From NCBI RefSeq assembly GCF_029784155.1, contig NC_073692.1, forward strand, positions 62,935,676 through 62,999,675: a DNA stretch of 64,000 nt. The letters are read 5' to 3'. Positions 36,655-46,978 of this stretch are shown here, one piece after another. The notes under the pieces were generated by a model. The model ran no database searches, had not been told where the DNA came from, and saw nothing but the letters and a program-made list of their open reading frames with translations. This DNA is from Uranotaenia lowii (lineage: Eukaryota > Arthropoda > Insecta > Diptera > Culicidae). Position 1 is the stretch's first letter; each line of letters begins with the position of its first letter. The position numbers and the translations under genes are program-made.

Positions 36655-36778
36655 CGATGCAGGATCTTTCCCTTGAGTTGGGATCCTTATTGCACAAGTT
36701 ATTCAAACCAAAAAATAGCAGAGCAATTGGAGAAATCGAAATCTCGAAAAGGAGTTGATTTGATGAGATCACTACCAC
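36655..36778 (-). CDS. Possible first exon of Ly6/mucin gene 2, no ATG
   Basis: The minus-strand frame includes a hydrophobic run, ISPIALLFFGLNN, then LCNKDPNSRERSCI, ending at the donor CATCG|GTAGGT in phase 1. That phase joins correctly to the exon at 36425 across a 227-bp intron. A TATTTAAG box lies at about 36781-36788, roughly where a TATA box would sit by comparison with gene 3. No ATG exists in the frame, so either the start codon is lost, another exon precedes it, or this is not an exon. Retrotransposon sequence begins about 80 bp further upstream. Confidence 0.3.
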
Positions 36779-36865
36779 TTAAATACCGAAGGCAATCTCA
36801 GATTGACAACGTTTTGATAGACAGCCGGTACTTTTCGGACATCATCTGATGATGGTGAAGAGGCG

Positions 36866-37310
36866 CCAAAAACTCTCCGTAAACTGACACCTAACTCGGT
36901 TAAATTTCACACGACTGAACCAACATGAGTTAGCAGCAGACTACGCGCAATCGCTCGAAGCAGCGCTGCCAGCAAAGATCGAAATTGACGAAGGACTGTT
37001 GGGTTGGGATATCATCAAGAAGGCCATCAACAGCGTTGTCGAGAGCGTCATCGAGCATGTGTAACTGCGGTCGAGAAGACTTTGCCCTCGCAGGAAGTGT
37101 AACTTGTACAAGACGCTCATCAGACCGTTCGTCCTCTACGGGAATGAGATGTGTATATTGCTCGAGTAGTGCGTTAAGAACCACCTTTGTCGGCCTGCAG
37201 GAGAACGGAGTGTGGAGGCGAAGGATGAACCACGAGCTCGCGCGACTGTACGGCGAACCCAGTATCCAAAGATGGTGAAGCCTGGTCGGATATACTGGGC
37301 AGGAAAGTCA
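36866..37310 (+). pseudogene. LINE fragment with internal deletion
   Basis: The first part (about 36900-37062) encodes LNFTRLNQHELAADYAQSLE and GWDIIKKAINSVVESVIEHV, resembling the linker between endonuclease and RT in LINEs like that at 20.8 kb. It is joined at about 37065 to sequence matching the C-terminal region of the 15.9-kb fragment (LRSRRLCP, then TLIRPFVLYGNE), with further frameshifts. The RT core is deleted. Its left edge lies next to the presumed promoter of Ly6/mucin gene 2. Confidence 0.7.
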
Positions 37311-38906
37311 ACTATCTTGATGAGAAAGATCTGCGTTAGTATTCCAATATGGAACCCGTAGTAATGAAGTCATTAGTCGACTTAGAGTCGGTCTGCACAA
37401 ACAAGTGACACTTGTACAGCTGCCAGTGAACGCCTATAATATTCTTCAAAATGGGTGAATTAGTTCGGGAATGGGTGATGTGCCGAACTACCTCCATTGA
37501 TATAATTGATAAGGAAGTTCGACCGTAGAACCTTTAAGTGTCTTGGTGTCGACAGAGGATGAAAGTGCAGGCAGGGTGTCGACCTGAGGTCGGACTTGAA
37601 GTCGACAAAGGCGAGGCGAGGTCTTGAGTCGAGATTTGATAACTAGCGCGAATACTATCTCTCACCGTTAAAGAGTAGTTTAATGACAGTTCGAGGTGAG
37701 AACCAAGGTCAAAGGCCCCGGTTGGAGTTTATGGAGAAGGAGCATAGCGCCCTTGGATTCAAAGTAGTAAACTGGGGAGACGCGGTGGCCCACCTTGCCT
37801 TGGAACGCAATTCATTAATGTGGATTCACCACCTGGGTAACCAACTAATAATGAAAAAAAATCTAAGTAAATACATGGATTAAGAGTATCTATAATAAGT
37901 AAGCTGAGCCAATTTGTAAAACATATTTATCAGTTAAAAATTGAAAAAAGAGTGCTTCGTTAGCTTTCTTGTTGTCTGTAAGTACCATTATGGTAATTTT
38001 CGATGAGATTTGGCTCGATGAGGGATAAGCCAGTCGAGGAACATCCTGATGGAAGTAGCAAGGTTATTAACGATAGGGGTAGCGGTCCAATGAACTCAAG
38101 AAAATAAGGTTCACTGGAACATTAGGGAAGGTCTAATGTGAATTTGGCTATCTTAGGTACTAAAAATCAATACCGAACTATCACAAGAATGGATTAATGC
38201 CACATTTAGTAGCACGTTCTTTGATGGAAAGTCGTCAAAGGTGGTCTTTAGACGTAGCATAAAACATGAAAAAGGGATCTTGAAGAAGTTGTTTCTCTAC
38301 TGTTCTGTTATAGAAATGACTGATAAAGTTTTTTACATTTGAATATTTTTGTTCATATTTTTCAAAACGGTATAAAACTTTAAGCAACCAAATAATTTTT
38401 ACCCATCCTTCAAAATAAGTATTTAGCGTGCTGAAAAAAAAACGAAAAAAAACCTCTTTTAAAACATCAACAAACGGAAATTCGGAACAGAGTGAACTTT
38501 GAAAATCGAAAATCTCGCCAAGATTTTTCAGCCAGTCATCTGCTCACTTCAGCACAAAATTGGACTGATGTTTGATTACAAAAATAATCAAGAAAATTGG
38601 CATCAGTGTCGTTGTCAAATTGCGTTTTCGAAAAAAGGAAAAGTTAGAAGTCAGTTTGCTACCGGGGAAGCAGTTCGTGTCCAGGACCAAGCTCTTGCCC
38701 AAGAACATAAAAGGCAAATTGATTCAGGTAAGGCTGAGGAAAAGCCCTATTGCCGGGCCAACATCGATTCCGGTTAAAAACACGGCGGATACAAGCAGTT
38801 TCAGCAGGGGTCGAGAAATTGTAAGCAGGGCTTCATGCAAAATTAGCCGTTACTGACCACGAATTTTCTGTTCCGCACGACTTCCGTGATTACTACTTCG
38901 TAAAGG
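37311..38906. other. Unassigned DNA with degenerate frames
   Basis: Short overlapping frames at 37683-37883 and 38499-38856 (+) have no motif that I can name. They may be decayed transposon sequence. No gene is supported. Confidence 0.35.
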
Positions 38907-39374
38907 CGCCCGTACAATAGGACGTCGGACGTCGCGTCGCGTCAGCTGTTAACGTTGAGTTCTAAAACGCTGACGCGACGCACTGGAAATTTTTTGCAGC
39001 ACAATACAGCGTCCACTGACAAGGCTTTCTGGAATTTTTGGGACAAAACTCGGGGTGCCAAACATCACGAAACACAGAAAAATTACGGTAATTTTAATTT
39101 TGTGTATATTTGTGTCCAACTTTGACAAAAAAGCATAAAAAAGGAATACTCAAAACCCTACTGACGCGCTGGAATTTTGATTCATTTCAAAACAAAAACG
39201 TCGACGCTGGAGAACGCTGATGTTTATTTAGAACAAGTTTAGCGTTTTAGTACAATGCTGTCACTGAGGCGACGCTCCATTGTGGTGGCTCAAACGGAAA
39301 ACGGTATTCCCCAAAATTAAATGTCAACGCGACGCTGACGCGACGCGACGTCCGACGGGCTATTGTGCGGGCGA
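38907..39374. mobile_element. CpG-rich MITE with CGCCCGYACAATAG inverted ends
   Basis: The left end is CGCCCGTACAATAGG followed by GACGTCGGACGTCGCGTCGC. The right end reverse-complements to CGCCCGCACAATAGCCC with the same GTCGGACGTCGCGTCGCG block. The arms are about 45 bp, the whole about 470 bp. ACGCGACG and GACGCTG words recur internally (38970, 39160-39210, 39275, 39330-39350), giving CpG density far above the surroundings. There is no coding capacity. The target duplication is unclear. Confidence 0.75.
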
Positions 39375-39414
39375 TTTAAGAGTCGGGTAAGACGGTCGTT
39401 CGTCCCGAGGAATC

Positions 39415-39524
39415 TATAGAAGGCGTTGAAATAATTTAGGATCTAAGTAATCCGTGTCGTAAAATAAGAAAATAAAATTTATTCCACTGTCACACGTTAA
39501 CGTAACCACACGTGTATTTCAATT
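39415..39524 (+). repeat. 5' LTR of the copia element
   Basis: It shares TAGAAGGCGTTGAA, TTTAGGATCTAAGTAATCC and CGTGTATTTCAA with the 3' LTR. It begins TATAG where the 3' LTR begins TGTAG, so the canonical TG terminus is mutated. Confidence 0.9.
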
Positions 39525-39781
39525 GGTTATGTACCCAGATAGCCAAACCGGAAGTCAGTAATTTTCTTTGGTTACATCAATACATGGTCACTCGAACACG
39601 GCAAGCGGGAAGGACAAATCAAGTCCAAGGAAACGGTCCTCATCAGCAGTCTTCAAGAAATGAAGCACCTGGCGGAAGCGGTACGATCAGAGCAGGAAGC
39701 GTTCGAGTCGGCAGGAGTTTCGTTGCGTTGACCCCTCAGAAGCCGCGTGGAAGGGACAATTACATGTCGTGAGCGTTTGCG

Positions 39782-42700
39782 ATGCGGATGATTTTGATCC
39801 GCGAGGATAGCTGGTCTGCTGTGGAAGAAGGTGATGATAGTGTGTCGGAAGATTTGAAGCTGCAAGCTTTGGCCACCATCAACCTGTGCATAGAAAGCTA
39901 CAACTACAGCTTGGTGCAGGATGCGGTTAGTGCCGAGGACGCGTGGGCGAAATTGAAAACTGCCTTGGAAAATAGGATTGCTGAGAAAATTTACGTTGGT
40001 GCGGCTCGTCAATTGATCCAACGTTGAGGCATACGTGGACGAGGTGATGAATACCAGTCACAAGCTCAAAAACGTGGGATTCGAGGTGAACGATTCCTGG
40101 CTAGCGGCGATTATGCTGATGGGCTTTCCCGATCAATACGAGCCTATGATAATGGGGCTCGAAGCTTCCGGAACGGCGTTGACACCGGATGCAGTAAAGA
40201 CGACAATCCTCCAAGACGTGAAGCTGGAACGTGGTCCGGTTGGCAGCAGCACGGACTTTGCTCTGTACAGCAGAATGAACCGGAAGAAATCAAGTGAATC
40301 GAACGAGGGTGGCAAACACTAGAAACTTAGCAACAATTGCGAGTAGCCGGGACATTTTGCCGTAAAGTGTCCACTCAAGGGGACGAAAGAAAGCAAGCCC
40401 AAGGGATTCTGCAGCATTTTTGCCATCGGAGACGTCAAAGCGGATGAATGGTATCTGGATTCCGGAGCCACCATTACCATGACTCGCGCGGATCAACCAT
40501 TTGTTGATGCGGTTACCATGGAGCACGATGTTGGTACAGCAAACAACGGTAACATGAAAGCTGTCGCTAAGGGAACAACGGTTCACATGGAAACTGGTGA
40601 AGGACGAGTTGACGTTGCCAACGTGTTGAAGATTCCTGACCTAGCAACCAACTTGTTATCGGTGACCGGTAACAAAGTGATTTTCATGGCCAAGAAGGTC
40701 GAACAATGCGACGTCTAGACCATTTGAATGAGAGCAGCTTGAAGAAACTGAAGTGAATGGCCAACGGTATAGACTTCCAAAACGAAGCGATTGTCGATTG
40801 TGAATCGTGTCTCAAAGGAAAGCAGGCACGATTTTCGTTTCCGAGCAGCGAATCAAGAGCCACTGAGCTGTTGGAGTTGATACACTCTTATCTCTGTGGG
40901 CCCATCGAGGTGTCATCGTTTGGAGGCAGCTGTTATTTTGTCGACGATGCGAGCAAGACGGTCGTCGTCTATTTTCTCGAGCACAAGGACCAGGTGCTTG
41001 AGGCTTTCAATAAGTTCAAGGCCAATGCTGAGCGGCGAAGTGGCAAGAAGTTGAAGATCCTGCGTACCGACAACAGGACGGAGTACGCAAACCGAAGCTT
41101 CCGAAAGGTTCTGAAACGAGAGGGTATTGGGCATCAAACGACTTGTCCATACACGCCGCAGCAAAACGGCGTCGCGGAGAGGATGAACCGTACACTGGTG
41201 GAGAAAGAACGGTGCATGCTGAACGATGCAAAGCTTGGTAAGGAGTATTGGGCAGAAGCAGTCGCGACGGCCACTTATCTCGTCAACCGATGTCCGACAA
41301 GGTGTTTGGACAACGAAACGCCGGGAGAGGCGTGGTCTGGCAAGGAACCGAATCTTTGTCACTTGAAAGTGTTTGGTTCAAGAGTGACGACACACATCCC
41401 AAAAGCGAAGCGCAAGAAGTTTGATCCCAAGGGAAAGAACGGCATTTTTGTTGGTTATTTCGAAGATGTGTATGACCCCGAGCGCAACGAGTTCCAGATC
41501 ATCTCGGCTGTTGTGGTTTTGGCTAAGGGAAAGGCGAACGCACGCGCAGCATGTGATGTGAAACCTGTTGAATTCTTCGAACTTAAATTCGACTACCAAC
41601 TACTACGACGAGGTTCTGTGTCGGTCTGACAGAGAGCATTGAGTTCGAGCCATGAAAAAAGAGCTGCAGTCGTTGAGATGAAACAAGACGTGGGTGCTGA
41701 CCGATCTGCCCGAGGAGCGGAAAGCTATACGGAACAAGTGGGTATTCCAACAAAGCGTGGACCCGATGGAGTTGTTCCCAGTCTGGGCTGTTCCCAGAGG
41801 CCAGGTCTGGATTACGATGAGGTGTATTCCCCCGTCGTGCGGTACGCGACGGTCCGATACCTCATGGAGCTGGCGGTGCGTTATGATCTAGACATCGATC
41901 AGATAGACGCCGTGACGTATAGGGTGAGCTGAAGGACGAGGAAATATACATGGTGCAGCCGCAGGGTGTGGAGAACCGGAGCGGTAAGGTGAAGCAGTCA
42001 AGTCACGTTTGGAATGCTCAGCTGGATGATGTACTGCAGAGCTTCGGACTGAACCATTTTTCAGTTGATCCTTGCCTGTACTGGATGGTGAGTGAGGAAA
42101 ACTTGATGTTCGTCACTATCTACGTTGACGATCTCTTGAGTTTCACCAACGACCGGAAGTTGAAGCAGAAGTTGAAGGCGTACTTGTGCGAGCAGTTTAA
42201 GATAAAGGATCTCGGTGAGGCCAAGTACTGTCTAGGTGTCCGAATCACGAGGGATCGAGAAAAAGGAAAGATCGGGCTCGATAAACAAGCGTATGTCGAG
42301 GAAATTATCCAGCGGTTTGGTATGGTAGATGCGAAACCGGTGTCCATTCCAGCAGATCCGAGCGTGAGGTTGGGCAAGTTCATGGGTCCCAACGGTTTGG
42401 AAGAAGAAACTGAAATGAAGAAGATAAAGCGGCGGGATATCTGTCGTTCGCAGCTCAAGTAACTCGTCCAGATATTTCCTATGCGGTTAATGTGGTGAGC
42501 CAGTTCTGTTCGAATCAAGGACGACAGCAATGGGAAGCAGGCACCCGCTTCTTGAAGGGTACTACAACGAAGAAGCTGGAGTACAGCAAGCGCGGATAAT
42601 CTGAGCTGGTCTGTTTTAGCGAAGCCGACTGGGGAGGAGATCCGGACAACCGAAGGTCGACGACTGGCTACGTGTTCAAGATTCAGAGAAGAGCCATTTC

Positions 42701-43052
42701 GTGGAACGTCAAGAAGCAGCCGAGTGTCGCCCTGTCATCTTGTGAGGCGAGGTACATGGCTCTGTCTCGAATCATCCAAGAGGTCATGTGGTGGATGAAC
42801 TCGCGGTTGCAGATTTTTGAGAAGGAACCAGTGCTGATTCATTGCGACAACCAGAGAGCAATCAGCATCGCTGGAAACGAAACGTACAACCCCTACCTAA
42901 ACGAGGACGTGAACATTTGTTACCACTCCGTGCGCGAGAGTCTTAAGGAAGGAGCGGTGAAGGTGAAATATATTCCGACGACGGATAAACCGGCTGATGG
43001 TTTTACGATGCCTTTGGCCGTTCAGAGCAGCAGCAGTTTTGTAAACTCGTAG
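39782..43052 (+). pseudogene. Copia gag-pol, multiply frameshifted
   Basis: Gag spans about 39782-40320. A zinc-knuckle remnant (PGHFAVKCP) at about 40348 has a stop just before it. The protease has WYLDSGATITMT (active DSG) at about 40450. Integrase is at about 40757-41600: the first catalytic Asp region reads HSYLCGPI instead of the usual HSDLCGP, so that Asp is lost; the second reads LRTDNRTEY; the Glu region is PQQNGVAERMNRT. RT is at about 41690-42460 with YVDDLLSF. RNase H is at about 42660-43040 (ISWNVKKQPSVALSSCEA, HCDNQRA). At least five frame changes or stops separate these blocks. Non-functional. Confidence 0.9.
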
Positions 43053-43073
43053 CCGCTACGGATTAGGGAGGAG

Positions 43074-43183
43074 TGTAGAAGGCGTTGAATAAATTTAGGA
43101 TCTAAGTAATCCGTGTCGTAGAATAAGAAAATTAAATTAATTCCACTGTCCCACGTCAACTTAACCACTCGTGTATTTCAACT
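43074..43183 (+). repeat. 3' LTR of the copia element
   Basis: It begins TGTAGAAGGCG and ends at TTTCAACT before the target duplication GAATC. It is preceded by the polypurine tract GGGAGGAG. Confidence 0.9.
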
Positions 43184-43254
43184 GAATCATCCCCTGAAAT
43201 CTGCTTTCAACTACCATTAGAGTGTGCTATTTTTTCGAATTGATTCGTCTGTCA

Positions 43255-43603
43255 GCGTCGGATAACCGGCTCGGGATCAAGAATCCTGTGCTTCCGACAT
43301 GCTCGCAGGAACTGGGAAGTGATCACAGTAGAATTATGCTCTCCAGCCATGGACTGGGGAAACTCATCCTTCTCGGAAGGGGTTCTAGGTTCTAGCATCA
43401 TCGATTGGCACGTCGCCTCAAAAATCGTCAACGTTCGTCGTTCCTCCGAATCGTCAAATTCCAGGGTCACCTCGAGGCTTTTCATCCAGCTACCAATCAC
43501 ATTCATCATCGCACCACGGAATCGGGAGGGCATTTCCCACTGGAAAGTTAGGCCATTGTTGAAATTCAATTGGATTTGTCTCATGAGCGTTCTGTAAGAG
43601 GCC
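43255..43603 (-). other. Unrecognised open frame, possible exon or gene remnant
   Basis: The frame, when started at an internal ATG, begins MRQIQLNFNNGLTFQWEMP and runs about 110 residues to a TGA at about 43252. It has a protein-like composition (charged and hydrophobic residues mixed, LEVTLEFDDSEERRTLTIFE). A plausible acceptor, CTCTTACAG, lies just upstream of that ATG. The frame also stays open for about 25 further codons upstream. I do not recognise a domain. It sits 70 bp from the copia 3' LTR, so it could be a host exon beside an insertion or another transposon relic. Confidence 0.35.
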
Positions 43604-44149
43604 CAGCAGAGTTGCCAGGCAGAACACGGCGTAATAGACGTATGACAACAATCAAAAGTCAACAATCAACAATCTTGCTTATTTTAGTAGGGGTGAAAGT
43701 ACTGAATGTTTAATCTTTACCTAGTGGGGACATTTTTACTCAGAAGAATGGTAGTCATGCGTCACTCAACAGGTTCACCCGGTTACGATCATCAGAGAAC
43801 GTAGGAGCGTTTCAAGAATTTTGTATTTCAGCAGACCTTGAATGAAGACTCCAACATTGGTGACTAAATATCTGGGTACAGTGCATCAGATAATACGATT
43901 GAGGCTTCAGAGGTATGCTCCACCTTTTACGTAGCAGAACTTGAAAGTAGGTCGCATACGAATGCGACACTCAACACTGAACCGTGAACTTTCAGTTAAG
44001 TTTATGGGCTGTAAATTCTAATCTTTTTTACTGCAGTTGGGGAAGGGTGGTTCAAAAAAACAGGTTCTGTGACTTGTGACACGATGACCCGACGTGCTTC
44101 TTAACGGCCGTAATGCGTACACCAATAAAGTAGTTTTGATGTTATCAAA
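43604..44149. other. 3' flank of Ly6/mucin gene 3
   Basis: I searched this stretch on the minus strand for a third exon with an RGC...CN half and found none. No other gene is supported. Confidence 0.4.
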
Positions 44150-45021
44150 TTACGTTACAAGTGCGAATTTTACAGTACCTGATGCCGCAGGACACGTAGC
44201 GCACGTGGGTGCAGGGCTTGTCGGCAAAGTTGGCAAAGTAGGCGTTGGCTCCGGGGAAGTTTCTGGTGCACAGGTTGGACAAGTTGGCTGAGGACTTGTC
44301 GGTAAAGTAGGCGTTGGTTCAGGAGATGTTTCTGGAGCACACGTTGGGCACGTTGGAGCCGGGCTAGTCGGTAGAGTAGGCGTTGGTTGTGTCGATGTTT
44401 CTGGAGCGCATGTGGGGCAGGTTGGAGGTGGACTTGTCGGCAGAATAGGAGTAGGTTCTGGGGATGTTTCTGGAGCGCATGTTGGACAAGTTGGTTGCGG
44501 GCTCGTCGGTAAAGTTGGTGTTGGTTCTGGAGAAGTTTCTGGAGCACATGTAGGACACGTAGGTTCTGGGCTAGTGGGTAAGGTTGGCGTTGGCTGGGGT
44601 GTAGTTTCTGGAGCACACGTTGGACACGTCGGAGGAGGGCTAGTTGGCAAAGTAGGTGTAGGTTCTGGAGATGTTTCTGGAGCACACGTTGGACAAGTTG
44701 AGCTTGTAGTTGTTGGTGGACTCGTTGGTAGTGTAATGGTATTTTCTGGAGAACACGTGGGGCAAGGCGGGTCAGGACTAGTTGACAAACTTGGAGTTGT
44801 TCCAGCAGTTGTCGGTAGAGTGGGCTGTTCTGTAACAACATCTTCACAAATCACAACAGTTGTAGGATTGAGTTCACAATCCGTGCACTGATAACACACC
44901 AGCTGTGAGGTTCCTGAAAATCCAAGAATCACAAAAAAAAGTTCTTTCAGATACAAACATACTTCAATTTACCGAACTGGATCCCTAAAACAAAAAACAG
45001 TAACGTGATGCTGTTCCACAT
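44150..45021 (-). CDS. Signal peptide, CYxC half and CPTC repeats (Ly6/mucin gene 3)
   Basis: Exon 1 is 45021-44973 (49 nt, as in gene 1), encoding MWNSITLLFFVLGIQF. A short phase-1 intron follows, with donor GTAAAT and acceptor GATTTTCAG. Exon 2 starts at 44913 with GTSQLVCYQCTDCELN and a fourth Cys in VICED, the same N-terminal half-domain as gene 1. It continues with about seven 23-residue repeats of CPTCAPETSPEPTPTLPTSP type, plus flanking variants: nine CxxC units in all. As an uninterrupted frame it ends at a TAA at 44150, 270 residues. A weak phase-1 donor (CATCAG|GTACTG) lies at about 44179, so exon 2 may really end there, but no third exon was found. Secreted mucin-like product, role unknown. 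Repeat number may vary between individuals. Confidence 0.8.
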
Positions 45022-45108
45022 TTTGATTGCACTCTACTCTTCATAGGTTCGAGAAACGCGTTCACTTGTTTTTGAGCAAATAACCCGTCCAGTGAATTGC
45101 GTATCGGT

Positions 45109-45114
45109 TTTATA
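45109..45114 (-). promoter_or_regulatory. TATA box of Ly6/mucin gene 3
   Basis: TATAAA on the minus strand lies 93 bp upstream of the ATG, in the context AAATATAAAACCG. An initiator-like TTCACTGG follows about 20 bp downstream. GATAA cores lie further upstream (about 45150-45156 and 45218-45223). Position and context are good for a core promoter. Confidence 0.6.
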
Positions 45115-45229
45115 TTTAGTGCGATGAGTTTTGAACACCAGCATCACTTGTTATCAAATTGCCAAAAGATACGATACGGAACATTGATGGGTCAATCCCT
45201 ATTCAAATGAGAGCGTTATCAGTTGAAAG

Positions 45230-46978
45230 AAGTGTCGTTTTGACTCATCACGTACGAAAACGTGACTTACACCGGTTGTTTTCGGAATAAATTTTAAAGT
45301 ATTTTTTAATGATATCCTTACCATCAAAAATAAGTTTTAAGTCATAAAATTCGAACAACACCATGGAAGGTACCAGTAATAATTCTGAGAAAAACGAGCA
45401 CCTTCTTTTCAAACAAACAACAGATAATTCTCAACGAACGAGGCATTCACCTTCTTCATTGAACTCGGCACTGATAAGCACTGCTGCTTCCAAAACTGTC
45501 AATCGTTTTGAGTGGTCGATTTTTTTTTTGCAGAGATAAAAAAAAGTTCAGGTACGACCTTCCTTCCTGTGACTGATTATCTATTTTGAGCGAAATGGTA
45601 ATTTGTCGTGTGATGAGTTGAAAGGTGCTGAAAGGAAAAAAAATGTGGGCCTGGAATACAAATTTTTCTTAGATTTACCAATAACAAAACTGGTATAATT
45701 GAGAAAATTCCTTAACTCTAATTGATAAATTTGTTTGGCATAGATTCAGAACACAAGTTCAATTGTACGTTTCAAGTTGATTAACAACAGCTTTGATCAA
45801 CCTCCCACAATCAGTGTTCTATGATAGATTCGATTTTTATTTGATTAGACAGTTGATTTATGCTGCATAAATACGTATTAGTAAATTATTATTGGGCTAT
45901 GAATCATCCGGTAATTAAGAAGGGTACTGTACAGTTGTGATAGAGCGTTTTACGCTTCAGTGCTTCCGTTGACGATTTGATAAATCACCTTTGGCCAGCT
46001 TGAACTGATAACGAAAGTGTTAGCTCCTCCCAAAGAAAAATTCAGGTAGGTATACCTATGTGATGTTTGCTGAACTTATCAGTGTTGTTTTTCACAAACA
46101 GATGGAGCCATGCATGATTCGAACTTTCCTGTCAGCTTTCCATTTGTTATAAACTTTGGGGTGTTGTGCAAAGCTTTGCGATAAACATTTTTCGTAAGCT
46201 CAAGTGTAACTTGAGAAAACCAACGTTTGTAGATGATTCAATTCTGCATTGTTTTGACGTGCTGTTCATGTGGAAAAAAATTACGATTTCATGTTAATTC
46301 ATGAAAGCCTCAATAAATTAGAATGGGAAATTTTTCTCAGCAATTTTTATTAATATAGAATTGTAAACCAATACGGTAATTCTGATAATAACGTTACTTA
46401 GTAATCCTTAATTGTCTTTGAAGTTAACAAAGTAAGTAAAAAGCTGATCGGCACACCGACACATGTGGTGGCTCCAGAGAGTCGTTAGATTGAATAAACA
46501 ACGTTCTGTTCAAATTCAAACAGCAATTGTTGGTAAGCGACCCCAACTCTTATTTTATTGGCAAATAACATCACAGGTACCGTCAACTGGAGTAACATGC
46601 AACACTCTTCAACTTCAATGCACAGTGGTCCAGAAAGGAAATTTAGTGGGAAACAATTATTTTTGTCTTTCCCTTAAGTTTGATGCATTACTCATTACAA
46701 ATTTTTACAACAACAGTCATTTTGTATAAAATAATTTTTGGGTGGTTCATGAAGTTTCTGAGATATGGAAATTATTTTCTTACTATGATACATAACTCTA
46801 CAATATTGAAGCACCTAGTAATTCATGAAACTTTGTCGAAGACATAAAACATCTATCTCTTGAAATAAAAGTTTTATGGCAATTTGTTTCCGTAAGATTT
46901 GAATTTTACAAAAAACAGTTTTTTCGTTAGATATATCTTTTCAGGGTTTCAATGGCCAAAAATATGTTTGGCAAGATT
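45230..46978. other. AT-rich intergenic DNA upstream of Ly6/mucin gene 3
   Basis: No gene or clear repeat could be supported. The 46463-46729 (+) open frame has no motif. Confidence 0.45.

Larger units (their letters stand above)
39415..43183 (+). mobile_element. Copia-type LTR retrotransposon, degenerate
   Basis: Two 110-bp LTRs (39415-39524, 43074-43183) bound a 3.5-kb interior and are flanked by the 5-bp duplication GAATC (39410-39414 and 43184-43188). The sequence after the 5' LTR (GGTTATGTACCCAGA) fits a copia-style initiator-tRNA primer-binding site. GGGAGGAG before the 3' LTR is the polypurine tract. Coding order gag, protease, integrase, RT, RNase H is that of Ty1/copia elements. The LTRs differ at several positions, so the insertion is old. 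Confidence 0.93.

Noticed and set aside
44170..44891. Alternative frames (Leu/Gln/Arg-rich, or Val-Gly-rich antisense) over the CPTC repeats
   Set aside because: Shifted or antisense readings of the same 69-bp repeat; only one frame connects through the intron to a signal peptide and a CYxC half-domain.
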